NCBI RefSeq assembly: GCF_000687715.1
Contig: NZ_JHXD01000001.1
Coordinates: 248,001-312,000 of the forward strand
Direction of reading: 5' to 3'
DNA from: Xylanibacter ruminicola Ga6B6
Lineage (GTDB): Bacteria; Bacteroidota; Bacteroidia; Bacteroidales; Bacteroidaceae
DNA: 64,000 nucleotides
The notes beneath the pieces are model-generated. The model ran no database searches, had not been told where the DNA came from, and worked only from the letters and a program-made list of their open reading frames with translations. Of the stretch, positions 60,267 through 64,000 are shown in pieces (positions within the stretch are counted from its first letter, which is position 1; each line of letters opens with the position of its first letter). Made by a program: the position numbers and the translations under genes.

Positions 60267-61070
60267 TTATTTGGGCTGCTTGCCGATATAAGCCAAGATA
60301 CCACCATCTACATAAAGCACGTGACCGTTTACGGCATCCGAGGCGTGTGAAGCCAGGAATACAGCAGGACCACCCAACTCTGAAGGATCGAGCCAACGAC
60401 CGGCAGGTGTCTTAGCGCAGATGAATGAATCGAATGGATGACGGCTTCCGTCTGGCTGACGCTCACGCAATGGGGCTGTCTGTGGGGTAGCAATGTAACC
60501 CGGGCCAATACCATTACACTGGATGTTATACTCACCATACTCAGAGCAAATGTTACGTGTAAGCATCTTCAGACCACCCTTAGCAGCAGCGTAGGCAGAT
60601 ACGGTCTCACGTCCCAGCTCACTCATCATAGAGCAGATGTTGATGATCTTACCCTCACGACGCTCCATCATTTCAGGAATAACGGCTGATGAGCAGATGT
60701 ATGGAGCAACCAGGTCAACATCGATAACCTGCTGGAACTCGGCGCGCTTCATCTCATGCATAGGGATACGCTTAATGATACCGGCGTTGTTGACCAGAAT
60801 ATCAATCTGTCCAACCTCAGCGTGAATCTTTTCAACGAGTGCCTTTACTGCATTCTCGTCGGTCACGTCACACACATAACCCTTTACATTGTCGATACCA
60901 GCCTCCTTGTAGTTGTCGAGACCGCGCTGCAGTGCAGCTTCGTTAATGTCGTTGAAGATGATGGTTTTGATGCCAGCAGCAACAAATGCCTTAGCAATGT
61001 TGAAACCAATACCGTAAGATGCACCAGTAATCCAGGCGTTCTTACCCTCTAATGAAAATAGATTTGCCAT
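60267..61070 (-). CDS. Short-chain dehydrogenase, gluconate 5-dehydrogenase/KduD-like
   Basis: A 267-aa SDR with NAD(P)-binding motif TGASYGIG (Thr15-Gly22), NNAG at residues 94-97, catalytic Ser147, Tyr160 and Lys164 (VSAYAAAKGG), and DGG near the C-terminus. The closest well-known activities are gluconate 5-dehydrogenase and 2-dehydro-3-deoxy-D-gluconate 5-dehydrogenase (KduD), both in uronate/pectin catabolism, which would fit the GH28 enzyme in this window. KduI, the usual partner, is not adjacent. It lies downstream of tRNA-Gln and no separate promoter was found, so it may be read from the tRNA promoter. Confidence 0.85.
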   Translation of the reverse strand: MANLFSLEGKNAWITGASYGIGFNIAKAFVAAGIKTIIFNDINEAALQRGLDNYKEAGIDNVKGYVCDVTDENAVKALVEKIHAEVGQIDILVNNAGIIKRIPMHEMKRAEFQQVIDVDLVAPYICSSAVIPEMMERREGKIINICSMMSELGRETVSAYAAAKGGLKMLTRNICSEYGEYNIQCNGIGPGYIATPQTAPLRERQPDGSRHPFDSFICAKTPAGRWLDPSELGGPAVFLASHASDAVNGHVLYVDGGILAYIGKQPK

Positions 61071-61104
61071 AATTTTGTTTGTTTTAGAAAAATGTTCTTA
61101 GTAG

Positions 61105-61175
61105 TTGGACGACTCGGATTCGAACCGGGAATGACAGAACCAAAACCTGTAGTGTTACCATTACACCATCGTCCA
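61105..61175 (-). tRNA. tRNA-Gln (anticodon TTG)
   Basis: A 71-nt cloverleaf: acceptor TGGACGA/TCGTCCA, anticodon stem ACAGG/TCTGT around loop TTTTGGT with anticodon TTG, T-arm CCCGGTTCGAATCCGAG. The U1-A72 first pair is typical of tRNA-Gln. CCA is not encoded. Confidence 0.93.
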
Positions 61176-61178
61176 AGG

Positions 61179-61237
61179 ATATTTGGCTGCAAAGGTACGA
61201 AGTTTTTTTCTAAGTACCAAATTTTGCAGCCAAATAT
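61179..61237 (-). promoter_or_regulatory. tRNA-Gln promoter embedded in a 59-bp inverted repeat
   Basis: On the minus strand TTTG (61218-61221), 20-nt spacer and TACCTTTG (61190-61197). The -7 box lies in one arm and the -33 box in the other arm of an inverted repeat: 15 bp perfect (61179-61193 with 61223-61237) plus GGTAC/GTACC. The repeat also overlaps the tyrS stop and may act as its transcript end. Confidence 0.75.
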
Positions 61238-62532
61238 TATTTAACGATCAGCAAGTAGTAGTTCTTTTTGCCTTTCTGGGCCAAAAGATACTTGCCATCA
61301 ATCATATCCTCGGCTGTGATAGCGCGGTTCTGATCGGTAATCTTTTCTTTGTTAAGCGATACACCACCGCCCTGAACCATCTTGCGCATTTCACCCTTTG
61401 ATGGGAATACAGGTGCAACGGTTGTCAGCAGCTCGATAGCGGGCTGACCAAGCTGGTCTTTAGAAATCTCGAACTGTGGTACGCCGTCGAATACGTCAAG
61501 CAGTGTCTGCTCGTCAAGCTTCTCCAGTCCTTCCTTGGTTGACTTACCAAACAGGATGTTTGATGCCTCGATAGCTGTGTCGAGAGCCTCCTTTGAGTGT
61601 ACCAGTACGGTTACCTCCTCGGCCAGACGCTTCTGCAGAACACGACGACCTGGATCCTGCTTGTGCTCCTCAATCAGGGCATCGATGACGTCCTTTTCGA
61701 GTGATGTGAAGATCTTGATGTAACGCTCGGCATCATCGTCACTTACATTCAGCCAGAACTGATAGAACTTATATGGTGTGGTACGAACAGGATCGAGCCA
61801 GATGTTACCGCTCTCGGTCTTACCAAACTTCTTACCATCGCTCTTGGTAATCAGTGGACAGGTGAGTGCAAAGGTCTCAACCTCATTGCCCAGAGTACGA
61901 CGGATAAGCTCAGTACCAGTAGTCATGTTACCCCACTGATCGTTACCACCCAACTGTAATTTTACGCCGTAGTGCTGATAGAGATACAGGAAATCATAAC
62001 CCTGCAGCAGCTGGTAGGTGAACTCTGTAAATGATAGACCGTCGCGAGCAGTACCGTTCAAGCGCTGCTGTACGCTCTCCTTAGCCATCATATAGTTAAC
62101 GGTGATGTGCTTACCAACCTCGCGTGCAAAATCAAGGAAGGTAAAGTCTTTCATCCAGTCGTAATTGTTAACCATCAGTGCAGCATTAGGCTCCTTCGAC
62201 TCGAAGTCGAGGAACTTGGCAACCTGCTTCTTGATGCACTCCTGATTGTGATATAGTGTTTCGTTGTTAAGCAGATTACGCTCCTGGCTCTTACCCGATG
62301 GGTCGCCAATCATACCTGTGGCACCACCTACCAGAATAACAGGACGGTGACCGCAACGCTGAAGGTGGCGGAGCATCATGATACCGCACAAGTGTCCGAT
62401 ATGCAGTGAATCGGCTGTAGGGTCGGTACCCAGATAGGCTGTAACCATCTCTTTCTGGAGTAGTTCTTCTGTACCTGGCATCATCTGTGCCAGCATACCG
62501 CGCCATTTCAGTTCTTCTACAAAGTTCTTCAT
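61237..62532 (-). CDS. tyrS: Tyrosyl-tRNA synthetase
   Basis: A 431-aa class I synthetase. The HIGH motif is [10 protein letters not shown] (His44-His47), the tyrosine pocket includes [24 protein letters not shown], the KMSKS-type motif is [13 protein letters not shown], and a C-terminal S4-like RNA-binding domain lies near residues 365-430 ([18 protein letters not shown]). It charges tRNA-Tyr. It is followed by an inverted repeat and tRNA-Gln. The start lies 39 nt from the yidD stop, so it could be part of the hemD-rnpA-yidD transcript. Confidence 0.97.
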   Translation of the reverse strand: MKNFVEELKWRGMLAQMMPGTEELLQKEMVTAYLGTDPTADSLHIGHLCGIMMLRHLQRCGHRPVILVGGATGMIGDPSGKSQERNLLNNETLYHNQECIKKQVAKFLDFESKEPNAALMVNNYDWMKDFTFLDFAREVGKHITVNYMMAKESVQQRLNGTARDGLSFTEFTYQLLQGYDFLYLYQHYGVKLQLGGNDQWGNMTTGTELIRRTLGNEVETFALTCPLITKSDGKKFGKTESGNIWLDPVRTTPYKFYQFWLNVSDDDAERYIKIFTSLEKDVIDALIEEHKQDPGRRVLQKRLAEEVTVLVHSKEALDTAIEASNILFGKSTKEGLEKLDEQTLLDVFDGVPQFEISKDQLGQPAIELLTTVAPVFPSKGEMRKMVQGGGVSLNKEKITDQNRAITAEDMIDGKYLLAQKGKKNYYLLIVK

Positions 62533-62571
62533 TTTTATCTCTAAAATATTATTTCTTTATTCTTTATTTTA

Positions 62572-62802
62572 CTAAGGAACGGGATCGTAACCCGAACCGC
62601 CCCATGGGTTGCATCTTAATATGCGCCAGATAGCCAATCCTAAACCCTTGATGGGACCGTGCTTCATGATGGCCTGTTTGGCATACTCGCTACATGTGGG
62701 AGTGAATCGGCACGAAGGTCCTAAAAGTGGTGAGATGGCCATTTGGTAAAAGCGGATAGGTAATACCAGCAGCCACGAAATGAGATGTATCAGCCTCTTC
62801 AT
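62572..62802 (-). CDS. yidD: Membrane protein insertion efficiency factor YidD
   Basis: A 76-aa protein with the family signature [28 protein letters not shown] and [24 protein letters not shown]. It assists YidC-mediated membrane insertion. The start overlaps the rnpA stop by 4 nt, the typical gene pairing. rpmH and yidC, the other usual neighbours, are absent here. Confidence 0.96.
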   Translation of the reverse strand: MKRLIHLISWLLVLPIRFYQMAISPLLGPSCRFTPTCSEYAKQAIMKHGPIKGLGLAIWRILRCNPWGGSGYDPVP

Positions 62803-63194
62803 GCTTTATCTTTAGCTATCTGCTTCATGAGACTTATCATCTTCTTCTCAACATCAAGTGTAGGGAAGTGTTTGTCGGTCAGCCAAATGATGGCTATCAA
62901 TAGCATCTCGCCTTCGTTTACCTTCCCCTCGAGCAGTGATTTGTTCTTGCGGTAGGCTTCACGTACCTGACGTTTCACTCTATTTCTGTCAACCGCATGC
63001 TTAAAGCGTTTTTTAGGCACGCTGATGAGCAGTTGCACAGGGGCACATCCCTCATGGTGTTCTGTTTTAAGAAAAACAGCCCTTAGAGGATAAGCAGTCA
63101 GCGAGTGACTATTGCCTTTCTCAAAGAGCGTTTCTATCAGCAGGTTGCTGACGATGCGCTCCTCTTTGCTGAAGGTAGGCGCTGTCGTCATCAA
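62799..63194 (-). CDS. rnpA: Ribonuclease P protein component
   Basis: A 131-aa basic protein with the RNase P signature [21 protein letters not shown] and an N-terminal [17 protein letters not shown]. It assists the RNA subunit in 5' maturation of tRNA. It lies 3 nt after the HemD-like gene and is coupled to yidD. Confidence 0.95.
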   Translation of the reverse strand: MMTTAPTFSKEERIVSNLLIETLFEKGNSHSLTAYPLRAVFLKTEHHEGCAPVQLLISVPKKRFKHAVDRNRVKRQVREAYRKNKSLLEGKVNEGEMLLIAIIWLTDKHFPTLDVEKKMISLMKQIAKDKA

Positions 63195-63197
63195 TTC

Positions 63198-63947
63198 TTA
63201 GTCTTGTATTTCAAACAGGTAGTGCTGCAGAGCACCTGTCATTGATGGATACTTCTCGTTAGGAGCCTCGATATCCAAGCGCAGACCGGCTTCCTTGGCA
63301 GCTTTTGCTGTTGCTGGACCAAAAGTGGCGATAGCAATCTTGTCCTGCTTGAAGTTGGGGAAGTTCTTGGTCAGCGACTCGATTCCGGCAGGGCTGAAGA
63401 AAATCAGCATGTCGTAGTCGAAGTTCTTAACCTCTTCCTCAGTGAAGTCGTTGCTCACAGTCTTGTACATCACACACTCAGTATGCTGTAGCTTCTTAGA
63501 GTCGAGCAGGTTGGCCAGACTGTCGGTATGTACATCGCTCAGTGGAACAAGATACTTCTCGGTCTTATGCTTAACCATGGTAGGAATCAGATCGTCAATA
63601 CGACCAGTCTCACCAAAGAAGATCTTGCGCTTTCTGTACTGCACATATTTCTGGATGTACAAAGCAATAGTCTCGGTAACACAGAAATACTTCATGTCCT
63701 CAGGAATATTGATTCTGAGCTCCTTGGCCATATTGAAGAAATGGTCAATGGCATGACGCGAGGTAAATACGATGGCAGTGTGATCCAGGATGTTCACCTT
63801 CTGTGCACGGAAATCTTTAGAGCTGATTGCCTCGACCTTGATGAAAGGACGGAAAACCAGTTCAACACCAAACTTGTTCGCAATATCGAAATATGGCGAC
63901 TTCTCACTTGTTGGCTTAGGTTGTGAAACCAAAATCTTTTTGAGCAT
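63198..63947 (-). CDS. hemD: Uroporphyrinogen-III synthase-like protein (HemD)
   Basis: A 249-aa protein of the HemD superfamily: two alternating alpha/beta lobes, with VFTSRHAIDHFF, FCVTETIALYIQKYV, LVPLSDVHTDSLANLL, LIFFSPAGIESLTKNFPN and IATFGPATAKAAKEAGL. HemD closes hydroxymethylbilane to uroporphyrinogen III. Sequence conservation in this family is low, and many Prevotella-type bacteria have a partial haem pathway, so the enzymatic role is tentative. It precedes rnpA by 3 nt, an arrangement that I believe is common in Bacteroidales. Its promoter is not obvious in the remaining 53 nt. Confidence 0.8.
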   Translation of the reverse strand: MLKKILVSQPKPTSEKSPYFDIANKFGVELVFRPFIKVEAISSKDFRAQKVNILDHTAIVFTSRHAIDHFFNMAKELRINIPEDMKYFCVTETIALYIQKYVQYRKRKIFFGETGRIDDLIPTMVKHKTEKYLVPLSDVHTDSLANLLDSKKLQHTECVMYKTVSNDFTEEEVKNFDYDMLIFFSPAGIESLTKNFPNFKQDKIAIATFGPATAKAAKEAGLRLDIEAPNEKYPSMTGALQHYLFEIQD

Positions 63948-64000
63948 ATGTGTCCTAAATATTTATTTTCAAATTCTCAGTTATTACCAGCAATCCGCTC

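Noticed and set aside
62572..63947. Replication-origin region (rpmH-rnpA-yidD-yidC context)
   Set aside because: rpmH, yidC and dnaA are absent and no DnaA-box cluster was seen.

Overview
The window looks like chromosome of a Bacteroidales bacterium, most likely a Prevotella/Segatella-type gut or rumen species. This is inferred from GLPGLI-family proteins, DUF3836, DUF4249 and TonB-receptor genes, a fused SecDF, glycine-lipid acyltransferases, many secreted glycoside hydrolases, and promoters of the Bacteroidetes type (-7 box TAnnTTTG, very often TACCTTTGC, with a TTTG -33 box about 20 nt upstream). No rRNA, CRISPR array, phage or recognisable transposase gene is present.

Layout. 1-9.2 kb (+): the 3' part of a sensor kinase, a TPR/HTH lipoprotein, two tandem GLPGLI genes with duplicated promoters, a TonB-receptor-like outer-membrane protein, a TlpA-like thioredoxin and a TPR protein. 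9.3-12 kb (-): gyrB, rpsT with a structured leader, and tRNA-Glu. 12.1 kb (+): recO. 12.8-28.3 kb (-): a complete division and cell-wall (dcw) operon, mraZ-rsmH-ftsL-ftsI-murE-mraY-murD-ftsW-murG-murC-ftsQ-ftsA-ftsZ, with a recognisable MraZ operator at its promoter. 28.4-31.2 kb (+): the two acyltransferases for glycine/serine lipids and a membrane protein. 31.2-38.7 kb (-): an RprXY-type two-component system and a TonB receptor/DUF4249/plug-only operon. 38.9-40.4 kb: two small lipoproteins flanking a 506-bp non-coding element.

40.5-54.3 kb: carbohydrate region with GH97, GH2, GH3, DUF3836, DUF3737, a MalY/PatB-like C-S lyase, a GH43 and a GH28-GH43 fusion. There is no SusC/SusD pair, so it is not a complete polysaccharide-utilisation locus. 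54.3-64 kb: tRNA-Arg, secDF, an endonuclease/exonuclease/phosphatase protein, a rhomboid protease, HU, a gluconate-5-dehydrogenase-like SDR, tRNA-Gln, tyrS, yidD, rnpA and a HemD-like protein.

Most notable for follow-up is the 506-bp element at 39413-39918. It has perfect 22-bp terminal inverted repeats, a second nested perfect 21-bp inverted repeat, eleven CCTACAT/ATGTAGG heptamers largely in 11/22-bp phase, two near-identical XbaI-type palindromes, and four small hairpins spaced exactly 22 bp apart. I do not recognise it; it could be a non-autonomous mobile element or a nucleoprotein/RNA platform. Other signals are a 19-bp sequence placed exactly 52 nt upstream of two unrelated -7 boxes, duplicated dyad operators before the GLPGLI genes, a palindromic in-frame insertion in the MalY-like gene, and terminators abutting the next promoter.
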